17,334 nt of DNA from an uncultured Prevotella sp. (GCA_945614335.1 CALZAP010000002.1:1-17334), one strand, 5' to 3'. Counted from the first letter of the stretch, positions 1 through 7,612 are shown. The notes: generated by a model from the letters alone, not told the origin. Translations and numbers: made by a program.

Positions 1-1705
1 GAATCCAATTTTTCTTCTCAGGCAAAGGCTTCACGTTGTTCAGGCTGAAGCGGTAGTTGTGCATTGCCTTCAGCTTGGCCTCTACACCTTCCTCGCCCTC
101 TTCCTCTTCATCGCCATCACCATATTCGCCGAAGATGTCAAGCTCGGAGTCGGCGGGGCTCAGAGAGAACGGATGAACCTGACAGGTGAGCAGCCAGCGG
201 TCCCAACCGGTCACTTTGCTGAACTCCAAGGTGCAGTAGGTGTCGGCGAATGTTGACGGCCATGAGCCTCTGAAGGCATCGTCCTGGTGGGCTGCCAAAT
301 AATCGCTTATGTCATATACGTCTTCCGACTCCATTAAGTCAGACTCCTCAAAGTCGTAATAAGACGAATAGTTGCCATCCTTTTCATATATGCGGAGAAA
401 CCACGGCTCAAGCCTCAACAAATCCTCGTTGATGTCCCAATAAACCTTCGAATATCCGCCGTCGGCACCCATCAATACGCTGTGGTCGATGGCGAAGTCA
501 TGGCGTGTGAAGTATGGACTTGTGGCTGTGCTGACGATGGTGTTGTCGTGGGCCGACTGGTAACGATAATACAAGTCTTGCGGGAAAGAATCTTCCAATA
601 TTGACACGATGTCATCGACATAGTTCTTTAACAGGTAGCCTGAAGTGCTGTTATTTACCCTGAAGGTCCAGTTGCGGGTAACGTAGTCGATTATGTACTT
701 TTGATTCTCTGTGCCATTCTGGTAGATGTCGCAGAGGCTGCTGGTAAACTCCTTCAGCACGCTGCCGTAAGCGTCGAGCATGCTGCTGCGGGTTACGGTA
801 AGGTCGTAGTAATTACCGCCGGAGTAGTAGTCCCAGAACTTTACGAGGCGGTCGGGATATTGGCTCAGCGCACTCTCGAGGTTGTCGTTCGAGCCAAGCA
901 GCTCCAACAGTGCCTGATAGTCGCCGCCAACGTCGGGAACGAAGAAGGTGGAGGCGATGAAGTAGTCGGTCTGGTTCTTCAGTTCATAGAGATACTCCAA
1001 CGAGTTCATAAGGCAGGCGTCGAAGTAGAGGGCGTCGAAGTGGACGTTGGCCCTCTGCAGGGCATACTTCAGCGAATGTACGCTGAACGACGTTCCGTGG
1101 GTAGCCTCGTTCATGATGTCGCGCGTCTTGTTGTACTGGAGGTCGTAATGTGGCATGTAGCCGCCGCCGTGGTCAGAAAGTACGAGGATGTACTTCTTGG
1201 CGGGGTATTCCTTCACGGCCCAGTTGATGAAGTTGGTGAGCGAGTCGGGGTTGGCGTAGTCGCTCTCTTTTGGGCCATAGACCTTGTCGTCGGCAAACGA
1301 CTCTATAATGTTCTTTCCCTTCTCGAGGGCGAAGCGGTAGGTTTGGCCCTTGTAGTCGGCAAACGACTTCTGTCCCGCCTCGACAGGCGTGCCGGCAAGA
1401 GTATATTGCGAATAGACGGAGTCGGCAAAAGCCGGCGAGAACTTGTAGCTTATCACAACATTGCCCTTGTCGGCAAAGTCGCCGTAGGCCTCGACCATGT
1501 CGTAGATGTTGCGTGCCACGATGTTGCGGTCGAGCGCACTGCTGCCGGAATTGCTGCCGCCTCCCATGCCGTAGAACAGCAGGGTATATTCGGCCTGTTC
1601 CTTTTCAGGCGGGGTTATGGGTGTGTCAGACGGGTTGTCACTCACTGTACATGACGCCATGAGCAGGGCAATGGCAATCATGGGGAATAAAAGAATCTGT
1701 TTCAT
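1..1705 (-). CDS. Clostripain-family (C11) cysteine peptidase, lipoprotein; 3' end outside window
   Basis: The reading frame is open from ATG at 1705 to base 1, giving 568 complete codons with no stop. The N-terminus MKQILLFPMIAIALLMASC is a lipoprotein signal with the acylated cysteine at residue 19, so the protein is probably anchored in the outer membrane or exported. The catalytic dyad of peptidase family C11 is visible: His179 in LVLSDHGGGY and Cys231 in FDACLMNSLEY. Family knowledge: C11 enzymes cleave after Arg or Lys and usually mature by self-cleavage; fragipain of Bacteroides fragilis is a lipoprotein member. The region after Cys231 is rich in Tyr and Asp, and residues about 529-541 form a Glu/Asp tract. 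The substrate is unknown and no toxin or partner gene is adjacent. The ATG at 1705 is chosen because the signal peptide starts there. Family call is confident; function beyond proteolysis is inference. Confidence 0.88.
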   Translation of the reverse strand, partial: MKQILLFPMIAIALLMASCTVSDNPSDTPITPPEKEQAEYTLLFYGMGGGSNSGSSALDRNIVARNIYDMVEAYGDFADKGNVVISYKFSPAFADSVYSQYTLAGTPVEAGQKSFADYKGQTYRFALEKGKNIIESFADDKVYGPKESDYANPDSLTNFINWAVKEYPAKKYILVLSDHGGGYMPHYDLQYNKTRDIMNEATHGTSFSVHSLKYALQRANVHFDALYFDACLMNSLEYLYELKNQTDYFIASTFFVPDVGGDYQALLELLGSNDNLESALSQYPDRLVKFWDYYSGGNYYDLTVTRSSMLDAYGSVLKEFTSSLCDIYQNGTENQKYIIDYVTRNWTFRVNNSTSGYLLKNYVDDIVSILEDSFPQDLYYRYQSAHDNTIVSTATSPYFTRHDFAIDHSVLMGADGGYSKVYWDINEDLLRLEPWFLRIYEKDGNYSSYYDFEESDLMESEDVYDISDYLAAHQDDAFRGSWPSTFADTYCTLEFSKVTGWDRWLLTCQVHPFSLSPADSELDIFGEYGDGDEEEEGEEGVEAKLKAMHNYRFSLNNVKPLPEKKNWI

Positions 1706-1817
1706 ATTATCTTAGTATTTTAATTTAGAAATCCACAGCATAGGCTTCCCTGCGCATGAATGAGCAGGAAAAAGGCATTTAGAAATAAAACAAGAGATAG
1801 ACTGAATGCCGAAGACA

Positions 1818-1849
1818 TCCGGCAAAAGCCACTTGGCTTTTCCGTCGGA
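1818..1849 (-). promoter_or_regulatory. Hairpin in the long leader of the C11 peptidase gene
   Basis: A perfect 7-bp inverted repeat (AAAAGCC / GGCTTTT, 1824-1830 and 1835-1841) closes a 4-base loop, and TCCG/CGGA (1818-1821 and 1846-1849) can extend it across an internal loop. No T-run follows, so it is not a standard terminator. It lies about midway in the predicted 5' untranslated region. A regulatory role is inference. The rest of 1706-2041 holds only overlapping low-quality ORFs on both strands, which I do not accept as genes. Confidence 0.35.
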
Positions 1850-1975
1850 CAACTCCAGGACTCAGCTGTAAGACTTACACTCCCCCACCCGAGCAAGAAG
1901 AGGATAAGGCAACAAATAATAAAGAATCTATTTAAAAGCATATTCTTAAGAATAATGATGTTACGAAAACTGCTG

Positions 1976-1983
1976 CAAAAATA
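1976..1983 (-). promoter_or_regulatory. Predicted -7 element of the C11 peptidase gene
   Basis: On the minus strand this reads TATTTTTG, a match to the Bacteroidetes primary-sigma -7 consensus TAnnTTTG. The nearest TTTG upstream (2009-2013) is about 25 bases away, longer than the usual 19-21, so the -33 element is weak. Transcription would begin near 1970, about 265 bases before the ATG. Confidence 0.45.
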
Positions 1984-2048
1984 CAAAAAAATCTCATTAC
2001 GGAGAAGACAAAACGGGAAAAATAGTTTGTCAAACATTTAATTTGTTG

Positions 2049-2225
2049 TCAATAAAGGGAAATATGCTCACTTGCGTAGGCATCAATGTCCTTAAGTTTG
2101 ACCCTAACTAAGCGCTCTTTGAAATTATATGTTTTAGCAGCATTCTCGTTCTTGAATTTAGCGTATAACGGCAGAAACAAAACGAAAGGTGTTATGCCGT
2201 ACAGCTTGTTCGGTGACATTTTCAT
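2049..2225 (-). pseudogene. Transposase remnant, C-terminal fragment (58 codons)
   Basis: The frame encodes MKMSPNKLYGITPF... ending ...KLKDIDAYASEHISLY. Just upstream in the same frame, before the ATG, it reads IESNFGIFK. The pattern E-S-x-F-G-x-x-K followed by S-P-N-K-L-Y-G-x-T and a hydrophobic run resembles the end of DDE-type IS transposases, where that Glu is the last catalytic residue. This is recognition from memory, not a search. An in-frame stop at 2268-2270 cuts it off from the rest of the gene. Its ATG overlaps the stop of the next fragment by ATGA (2222-2225), which could mimic translational coupling, but a frameshift within one ancestral gene is the simpler reading. The last 14 codons lie in a 42-bp sequence repeated at 2964-3005. 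Confidence 0.5.
2061..2102. repeat. 42-bp direct repeat, copy 1
   Basis: This sequence matches 2964-3005 at 41 of 42 positions, in the same orientation, with starts 903 bases apart. Translated on the minus strand both copies give VKLKDI(D/E)AYASEHI. Here it is the 3' end of the transposase fragment. Confidence 0.9.
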
Positions 2226-2464
2226 CTTGAATATTCCAAAATTCGATTCAATGGATAGTCCAATATGTCAATACCAAGTGCCGCTCTACGGCTGTTTGCA
2301 TTGTTACACTTCTCTTCGACATGCTTTACAGCATCTATGGCTACAGCCAACTCTTCAATAAGTTCTTTGTAGTCCAGAAGGCATGCATAAGCATCTTTTA
2401 GTTCCTGAGAAAGTGTGTCATAGACGGAAATCATCTTCTGTGCCCATTCGACCCACGAAGCCAT
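2222..2464 (-). pseudogene. Transposase remnant, upstream fragment (80 codons)
   Basis: The frame begins MASWVEWAQKMISVYDTL and continues with an amphipathic, Glu/Lys-rich stretch (DYKELIEELAVAIDAVKHVEEK). Composition is protein-like, unlike the surrounding low-complexity frames. It resembles the helical region preceding the final catalytic motif of Bacteroidetes transposases, and it ends exactly where the C-terminal fragment begins. The D-D part of a DDE site is absent, and the frame upstream runs into the 9-bp repeat array, so the element is incomplete. An alternative is a small unknown protein with a coupled downstream gene. No terminal inverted repeats were found. Confidence 0.42.
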
Positions 2465-2481
2465 GCCGTTCTGACAGGCAT

Positions 2482-2633
2482 GTGTGACAGATGTGACGGT
2501 TGTGACAGATATATTATATACTTTCGCGTAAATTGAATTAAAGGGTTACTATATAGTAGGGCTTTAATTAATAATTCAATAACTATTGTAATAGCATCTG
2601 TCACACCTGTCACACCTGTCACAACTGTCACGG
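2482..2633. repeat. Opposed arrays of a 9-bp repeat around an AT-rich spacer
   Basis: Three tandem 9-mers (GTGTGACAG, ATGTGACGG, TTGTGACAG; 2482-2508) face four tandem 9-mers in inverse orientation (CTGTCACAC twice, CTGTCACAA, CTGTCACGG; 2598-2633). The 89-base spacer is very AT-rich. The arrangement resembles iterons or clustered operator sites for a dimeric DNA-binding protein, or it could form a large cruciform. Minus-strand translation gives VTVVTGVTGVT-like peptide, which I regard as a by-product of the repeat. Function is unknown. Confidence 0.8.
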
Positions 2634-2759
2634 GAGAAATGAATTCGGCAAAATTCATAATTCCCCATCATAACTCCCCATAGAATATGAAAAGACGCGA
2701 TTTAGCATTATTGTATTTCCCTGACAGCTCGCCTCGGAGAGCCGTAAACTGGATAGGGT

Positions 2760-2903
2760 ATTCAGTTCCTGACTGCTTGCTCTATTCAGTTGACAACTGA
2801 TTGCCCTATTCAGTTGACAACTGATTGCCCTATTCAGTTGGCAAGTGATTGCGGCATTCAGTTGGCAAGTGTTTGCGGCATTCAGTTGGCAAGTGTTTGC
2901 GGC
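2760..2903. repeat. Six tandem 24-bp repeats
   Basis: Six consecutive 24-base units start at 2760, 2784, 2808, 2832, 2856 and 2880. All begin ATTCAGTT; units 2 and 3 are identical, units 5 and 6 are identical, and unit 4 is intermediate. Units 2 and 3 contain the near-palindrome CAGTTGACAACTG. Because 24 is a multiple of three, both strands stay open and give Cys-Gln-Leu-Asn-rich pseudo-peptides; no start or domain supports coding. The gradient between unit types is typical of growth by slippage or unequal exchange. Confidence 0.9.
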
Positions 2904-2927
2904 ATCATTATCCATATATTCCGACTA

Positions 2928-3563
2928 TCATCGAAAAGACCCCAAATGCACCATTGCCAATGGAATATGCTCACTTGCGTAGGCTTCAATGTCCTTAAGT
3001 TTGACATAGGCATCGTAGTTGTGGCGGAAGAGGCTCTCGTCCCATGTTGAGTCGCTGGAATTGTGCATATTTTTTAATTTTTTGCATGGAAAAGTACAAA
3101 GCTTTTTAACAGTGTTAGGGCTGATGCCCATCATTTCCGCCACGTCGGCATATCGTTTTCTTTCGAAGTAGCATAGGCGGAGGATCTCGTCTTTTGGCGG
3201 TTTCAGGCTGTTGAGCATTTGTTCCACGAGCCTGTCTTTTTCCAGTTCCACTGAGTAGTCGGAATAGAAAATGGTTGCCTGTCGTATATATTCCTCGCTG
3301 TATTGCCTATGGAGCTTGTCCCTTCTCATTCTGTCGATCACCCTGTTGTGAACAGCCGACATGAGATAAGTTCCAACGCTTTCAGTTTCAATGTTTTCAA
3401 TATTTTTCCATACGTTGAGAAAGATGTCGTCGATTATGTCACGGCAATCGTCTTCGTCAGTCAGCAAGGAGAGCGCAAAATAGTATAGGCGACTGTAATG
3501 GTCGCCATAAATCTTCTCAAATTTCTTTTCGTTTTCTCTCTCCTTGAACATTTCACTTTTCAA
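2928..3563 (-). CDS. ECF-type RNA polymerase sigma factor, probably frameshifted at the 3' end
   Basis: A sigma-70 region 2 is clear (YFALSLLTDEDDCRDIIDDI then VWKNIENIETESVGTYLMSAVHN), followed by region 4 (LKPPKDEILRLCYFERKRYADVAEMMGISPNTVKK, ending at residue 154). The next residues, LCTFPCKKLKN, break the recognition helix. Restoring one base after position 3101 gives VKKHLYFSMQKIKKYAQF, which matches the usual VKKH-x-x-x-A-L-x-x-L pattern and the other sigma factor in this window (VKKHIMQALSFL). After about residue 170 the frame enters a tail ending VKLKDIEAYASEHI, shared with the transposase remnant. No anti-sigma gene follows. Two candidate promoters (3572-3587) lie so close to ATG 3563 that the second Met (3551, MFKEREN) may be the true start. 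I suspect a non-functional or altered factor. Confidence 0.75.
   Translation of the reverse strand: MKSEMFKERENEKKFEKIYGDHYSRLYYFALSLLTDEDDCRDIIDDIFLNVWKNIENIETESVGTYLMSAVHNRVIDRMRRDKLHRQYSEEYIRQATIFYSDYSVELEKDRLVEQMLNSLKPPKDEILRLCYFERKRYADVAEMMGISPNTVKKLCTFPCKKLKNMHNSSDSTWDESLFRHNYDAYVKLKDIEAYASEHIPLAMVHLGSFR
2964..3005. repeat. 42-bp direct repeat, copy 2
   Basis: This is the partner of 2061-2102 (one mismatch). Here it encodes the tail of the altered ECF sigma frame rather than of a transposase. The sequence on either side does not match copy 1. Confidence 0.9.
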
Positions 3564-3571
3564 TTTGCCAA

Positions 3572-3587
3572 CAAAATTACAAAATTA
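3572..3587 (-). promoter_or_regulatory. Tandem -7 elements upstream of the ECF sigma gene
   Basis: Two adjacent copies of TAATTTTG occur on the minus strand (3572-3579 and 3580-3587), each matching TAnnTTTG. The starts predicted from them fall about 3565 and 3573, within 10 bases of ATG 3563, favouring the ATG at 3551 for at least one transcript. The gene therefore seems separately transcribed from the SNF2 gene that ends at 3629. Confidence 0.45.
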
Positions 3588-3628
3588 AATGCTATTCGGC
3601 ATAACAACTCCCTCCCTATTATATTATT

Positions 3629-6600
3629 TTAACTCTTCATCAGTTCTATCATCTCTTCGCGGCTCATGCTTGCGCTTATGTTGCCGCCTTCGAGCAGGGC
3701 GTCGGCCATGTTCTTCTTGGTTTGGTGGAGAGTGATGATTTTTTCTTCTATGGTACCGGTGGCTATGAGACGGTAGACGGTGACTGGCTTGTGCTGGCCT
3801 ATGCGGTAGGCGCGGTCGCTCGCCTGGTCCTCTATGGCGGGATTCCACCACGGGTCGAGGTGAACCACGTAGTCGGCCGCAGTGAGGTTGAGACCTAATC
3901 CGCCCGCCTTGAGACTTATGAGAAACAGGGGCATGTCGCCGTGTTGGAACTGCTCAACGAGACGCAGGCGCTCCTTCGCCGTGGTTGAGCCGTCGAGGTA
4001 GAGATAGCTCACGCCTTCGCGGTCGAGACGTTCGCGCACAAGGGCAAGATGGGAGGTGAACTGACTGAACACCAATGCTCGGTGATGGTTGGTGTGCAAC
4101 TCGTCGACGAGCTGCATGAAGCTCTCGAGCTTAGACGACGCGATGTTGAGCGAGGATTCCACAAGGCGCACGTTGCATGCCGCCTGGCGGAGCCTGGTGA
4201 TTTCGGCAAGAGCCTGCATGGCAGTGGCGGCATTGTCTTCCATTTCCGCCAAGGCCTTTTGACGTATATTGTCGTAGAAAGCCCACTCGTCTGGACTGAG
4301 GTCCACCTTCAGCGTTATCTCGGTCTTCTCTGGCAGTTCGTTGAGCACTTCGCTCTTTGTGCGCCTGAATATAAAAGGTGTGATGATGCGCTTCAGTTGG
4401 CGCTGGCTCTCCTTGTCGTGGTCGCGCTCTATGGGCAGGAGGAAGCGGGAGGTGAAGTCGGGGAAGGCACCTAACAGTCCGGGATTGGCAAACTGCATGA
4501 GGTTCCACATCTCGCTCACGTGGTTTTGTAGCGGGGTGCCGGTGAGCAGGAGGCGGAAGTCGGCCTTTAGCTTCATTGCCGACTGCGACATCTTCGTCTC
4601 GCGGTTTTTTATGGTGTGCGCCTCGTCGAGCACTATGGTGGTCCATGTTCGCGATGTGAGCAGTGTCTCTTCGTTTGAGAGCAGTCCGTAGGTGGTGATC
4701 ACGATGTCGAATGCCTTTGCCTCGCCAATGACGGTGTTGCGGTTGTCTGCCGCTACATTAAGTATTTTCACGCAAAGCGAAGGGGCGAAGCGTGCCAGCT
4801 CGTCGTGCCAGTTCATCACCACCGAGGTTGGCATCACCACGAGTTGCGGTCCTTCCTGTGCCCGGCTGAGCATGAGAGTGATGGCCTGAAGTGTCTTTCC
4901 GAGTCCCATGTCGTCGGCAAGCAGTGCTCCTGCTCCCCACGATGCGAGTCTCGCCATCCAGAGGAATCCCTCTTTCTGATAGCTTCTGAGGTCGGCGTTG
5001 ATAGTCTTCGGTATTTTTATGTCCTCGTTGCCCGAATTTTTAATCCTTTCAAGCAGGTTGCGGTATGCCATGTCGGTGTTGATGTTGATACCGCTTTCTG
5101 CGAGGTCTTCGATCATGGGAGCGTTGAACTGCGACACTTTCATCTTTCCCCTTGCCACGGATGCGATGCGTCCGAGGAGGTCGATGTGCCGGCGCAGCTC
5201 TGCCGTGAGCCTTACGTATTCGTTGTCGGAGAGTTGTATGAAGTTGCCTTTCGACTGTGCGGCTTTCTCCACGAGTTCGGCAATTTTCATTTTCCTGTCG
5301 GCACTTATCTCTATGTCGCCTGAAAGTTCAAACCAGCTTGCGGCACTGCTGATTCTTACGTTGAAGTCCCTTGGCGTAAGCACTGTTCTCGCCACTTTCA
5401 GAGTCTCGCCCTCAGGCCATTCCACCTTTGCGATGTCTTTTTTCTCCTGAAGTCTTTCGAGCAGCAGGAGGCAGTCTTCGGGAGCGAGGGTCCACTGGTT
5501 GTCCTCGTAAGAGTATTCCTCGAAGTCCACCATCAGCTCGAGTATCCGGTCGAAGTTTTCCATTTCCTTTTTCAGGTTTCTCTTTGTCTGCACCTGCTTG
5601 TTGTCGATGGTGGTGGTAATGGTCTGCATCCCCTTTCCCGGCTTGCATATCGGCGGCACCTTTCCGAACGGTCTCACCACGAGCTGGCAGTTGATGGTGT
5701 CGCCCAATGGTTGCAGACGTACGATGGTCTCGGCGTGGGCCTGTCGGGAGGCAATGTCTACGCTGTTTTTCAGCAGGTCGCCCATCACCACCATGTCGCC
5801 GCTGAGCAGCTTAAGTAGTTGTGTGAGGCGGTCTTTTGCCGTTTCGGGTATTCTCAGGTCTTCCAGCGCGTCGATGGTTTTTTTCGCGTTGGCGCTCACC
5901 TTAATTACCCTGAACTCGTTGCCTTCCGTGGTGACATAATGCCTGCCCACGATGGCTTTTGTATTTATGTTTGAGCTAATCACATACTCTCCTTTTTGCA
6001 GTTTCACGGTGAGCTGTGGCTTGTCTTCCACCACCTCCATGCGTATTCCCGTATTGCTGTTGAACACGTAAGGGTGTCCCACGAGGGCTGCCATGGCCTT
6101 TACGCCAGCAAGTTCGTAGTACACTCCTCCATACCATCCGTCGGAGAATGCCGACACGCACGAGCCCACCACACGGTCAATGTCGGTCATGCCTTCTGCC
6201 GTTCCCTTTTGCAATTTGTCGAGTGCAATGTTTCGTCCTGAAGTCCAGTTTGTTCCGTCCTTGCTTTTCTGCAGCTTCGGCTGGATGTATAATGTCGAGG
6301 GGTTCACCTCGTAAACGATTCTCGTGAGGCTTTCGCCCTTTGCCGACGCTTTCTTTGTCGTGCCCTTGCCGCCGTTGAGCACTAAGAGTTCGTCTAGTTT
6401 TATGTCCCATTTCTCCCTTTCCACGTATACCGGCAGTGTAGGTTTGAGGTTACCTGTCTTAATGTCCTTGTATCTGTCGAAGTCGCCCGACATTTCCATC
6501 TGCAGCAGTCTTATTCCCTTTTCGTCCACTTGGCTGAGCGTGGCGTCGTAGTATTCGCGCATGGGAATGCAGTAGTGTTTGGCAATGAGTATGATAAGTG

Positions 6601-7612
6601 CCTTGGCTATGGTGTCTTTGGTGGAAGAAAGGTAAAAATTTATGTCGATACTGTCTTTTTGTCCCTTTGCTATGAGCAGCAGCAGTTTCATGGGTGCCGT
6701 GTTGCCGTAGCCGAAGTCGTAGTCCTGAAACAGCTTTTTTATTTTCGTCTGGGCGGTAGAGGTGGTGGCGTTGGCGAGTGCCACACCGTAGTAGAAGTTC
6801 ACGATGTAGTTGTCGAATTCCAGCTGTCCTTCGCTTTTCAGCTTGTCGGAGAACAGCTTTAGTGCCTTGTCGTAATCGCCCTGCTGCATAAGCATAAACG
6901 CCTTGAAGCAAACTGAAAAGCCGTTGGCGTCGTTCAGGCTCTTTGACGCCTTGTCAATGTCTGCGTGTTTCACGAAGTCGTTGCAGAATATTTCACACAC
7001 GCCGATACCATTCTTGACCTCGATTCCTATATGGTCGTTTTCCAAGAACAGCATTTTACTTATTTCCAGGTCGTGGTCGCTGAAGTCCAGTGATAACAAT
7101 TTGTCAATATATCGGTTGAGCAAGTTTTGCAGGTAATCGATTGCAAGTCCTTTCAGAAACGTAAGGTTGCCTTCCTCCTTCGCCATGCTGTCTATGACGC
7201 CATGGAGCCAAGGTGTGATTCTATCGATGAAGAAAAAATCGTTTACTTCCTCCATAGGCTCCGTGTAGTCTTTTCCGTGCATGAAGAGATAGGCTGCAAG
7301 GGCGAAGTCGGGTATAGAATGGCATATCTCACTTCTTACTATGTCGGTGAGGGGCTTGATGTGTTCGGGATCGATGGCACGTATGACGTGCTCCCACTCC
7401 TGTGGCGCAACAACGTACTCGCTGACACTGAAAGCTCTTTGCAGTTCAATGATGACACCTTTTTCGGTGTATTTCTCGATGAAGTTTTTCGAGCTTTTCA
7501 ACTTCTCGCCCACTTTCCCCGACAAAGTCAGGATGTTTGTCTTTGTGAATGGTGAGCAAATGCAAGCTAAGGCCTGTAGCAAGACATCCTCTGTATAATG
7601 TTTGGATTCCAT
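3629..7612 (-). CDS. SNF2-family DEAD/DEAH-box ATPase (helicase-like), 1327 residues
   Basis: The C-terminal third is a complete SNF2 motor: motif I DDMGLGKT (Lys906), motif II DEAH (996-999), motif III LLTGTPLQN (about 1021-1029), then the helicase C domain with DGSTTAKER, LISLKAGGLGLNLTAAD, DPWWNP and motif VI QASDRAYRIGQ (about 1261-1271). Such proteins use ATP hydrolysis to translocate on double-stranded DNA and displace or remodel bound proteins; bacterial roles are poorly defined. The first roughly 870 residues have no motif I recognise; they include a helical Leu-rich part and a part resembling the SNF2-associated region of bacterial members. No zinc-finger cysteine cluster, nuclease or methylase motif is seen, and no defence-system partner genes flank it, so I do not assign it to a defence island. 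The ATG at 7612 fits a promoter about 35 bases upstream. It appears monocistronic. Confidence 0.93.
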   Translation of the reverse strand: MESKHYTEDVLLQALACICSPFTKTNILTLSGKVGEKLKSSKNFIEKYTEKGVIIELQRAFSVSEYVVAPQEWEHVIRAIDPEHIKPLTDIVRSEICHSIPDFALAAYLFMHGKDYTEPMEEVNDFFFIDRITPWLHGVIDSMAKEEGNLTFLKGLAIDYLQNLLNRYIDKLLSLDFSDHDLEISKMLFLENDHIGIEVKNGIGVCEIFCNDFVKHADIDKASKSLNDANGFSVCFKAFMLMQQGDYDKALKLFSDKLKSEGQLEFDNYIVNFYYGVALANATTSTAQTKIKKLFQDYDFGYGNTAPMKLLLLIAKGQKDSIDINFYLSSTKDTIAKALIILIAKHYCIPMREYYDATLSQVDEKGIRLLQMEMSGDFDRYKDIKTGNLKPTLPVYVEREKWDIKLDELLVLNGGKGTTKKASAKGESLTRIVYEVNPSTLYIQPKLQKSKDGTNWTSGRNIALDKLQKGTAEGMTDIDRVVGSCVSAFSDGWYGGVYYELAGVKAMAALVGHPYVFNSNTGIRMEVVEDKPQLTVKLQKGEYVISSNINTKAIVGRHYVTTEGNEFRVIKVSANAKKTIDALEDLRIPETAKDRLTQLLKLLSGDMVVMGDLLKNSVDIASRQAHAETIVRLQPLGDTINCQLVVRPFGKVPPICKPGKGMQTITTTIDNKQVQTKRNLKKEMENFDRILELMVDFEEYSYEDNQWTLAPEDCLLLLERLQEKKDIAKVEWPEGETLKVARTVLTPRDFNVRISSAASWFELSGDIEISADRKMKIAELVEKAAQSKGNFIQLSDNEYVRLTAELRRHIDLLGRIASVARGKMKVSQFNAPMIEDLAESGININTDMAYRNLLERIKNSGNEDIKIPKTINADLRSYQKEGFLWMARLASWGAGALLADDMGLGKTLQAITLMLSRAQEGPQLVVMPTSVVMNWHDELARFAPSLCVKILNVAADNRNTVIGEAKAFDIVITTYGLLSNEETLLTSRTWTTIVLDEAHTIKNRETKMSQSAMKLKADFRLLLTGTPLQNHVSEMWNLMQFANPGLLGAFPDFTSRFLLPIERDHDKESQRQLKRIITPFIFRRTKSEVLNELPEKTEITLKVDLSPDEWAFYDNIRQKALAEMEDNAATAMQALAEITRLRQAACNVRLVESSLNIASSKLESFMQLVDELHTNHHRALVFSQFTSHLALVRERLDREGVSYLYLDGSTTAKERLRLVEQFQHGDMPLFLISLKAGGLGLNLTAADYVVHLDPWWNPAIEDQASDRAYRIGQHKPVTVYRLIATGTIEEKIITLHQTKKNMADALLEGGNISASMSREEMIELMKS

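Noticed and set aside
701..1654. 317-codon open frame on the plus strand
   Set aside because: It is antisense to the C11 peptidase, which has a catalytic dyad and signal peptide. The frame is a Val/Gly/Ala-rich by-product with no recognisable domain.
1720..2041. Two overlapping small ORFs (105 codons minus, 93 codons plus)
   Set aside because: They overlap on opposite strands, have low-complexity composition, and lie across the predicted promoter and leader of the peptidase gene. No domain or start signal favours either.
2431..2658. 75-codon minus-strand ORF with VTVVTGVTGVT
   Set aside because: Its pattern is produced by the 9-bp repeats. The start resembles leaders I vaguely associate with Bacteroides primase-like genes, but nothing downstream supports that.
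2482..2903. Possible CRISPR array
   Set aside because: Units are 9 and 24 bp in direct contiguity with no unique spacers and no cas genes.
2655..2915. 86-codon ORFs on both strands with Cys-Gln-Leu-Asn repeats
   Set aside because: Both are translations of the 24-bp tandem repeat, which keeps every frame open; no independent coding evidence.
3629..7612. SNF2 gene as part of a phage-defence system
   Set aside because: No methylase, nuclease, phospholipase D or other DISARM/BREX-type partner is in the window, and the gene is monocistronic with a housekeeping promoter.
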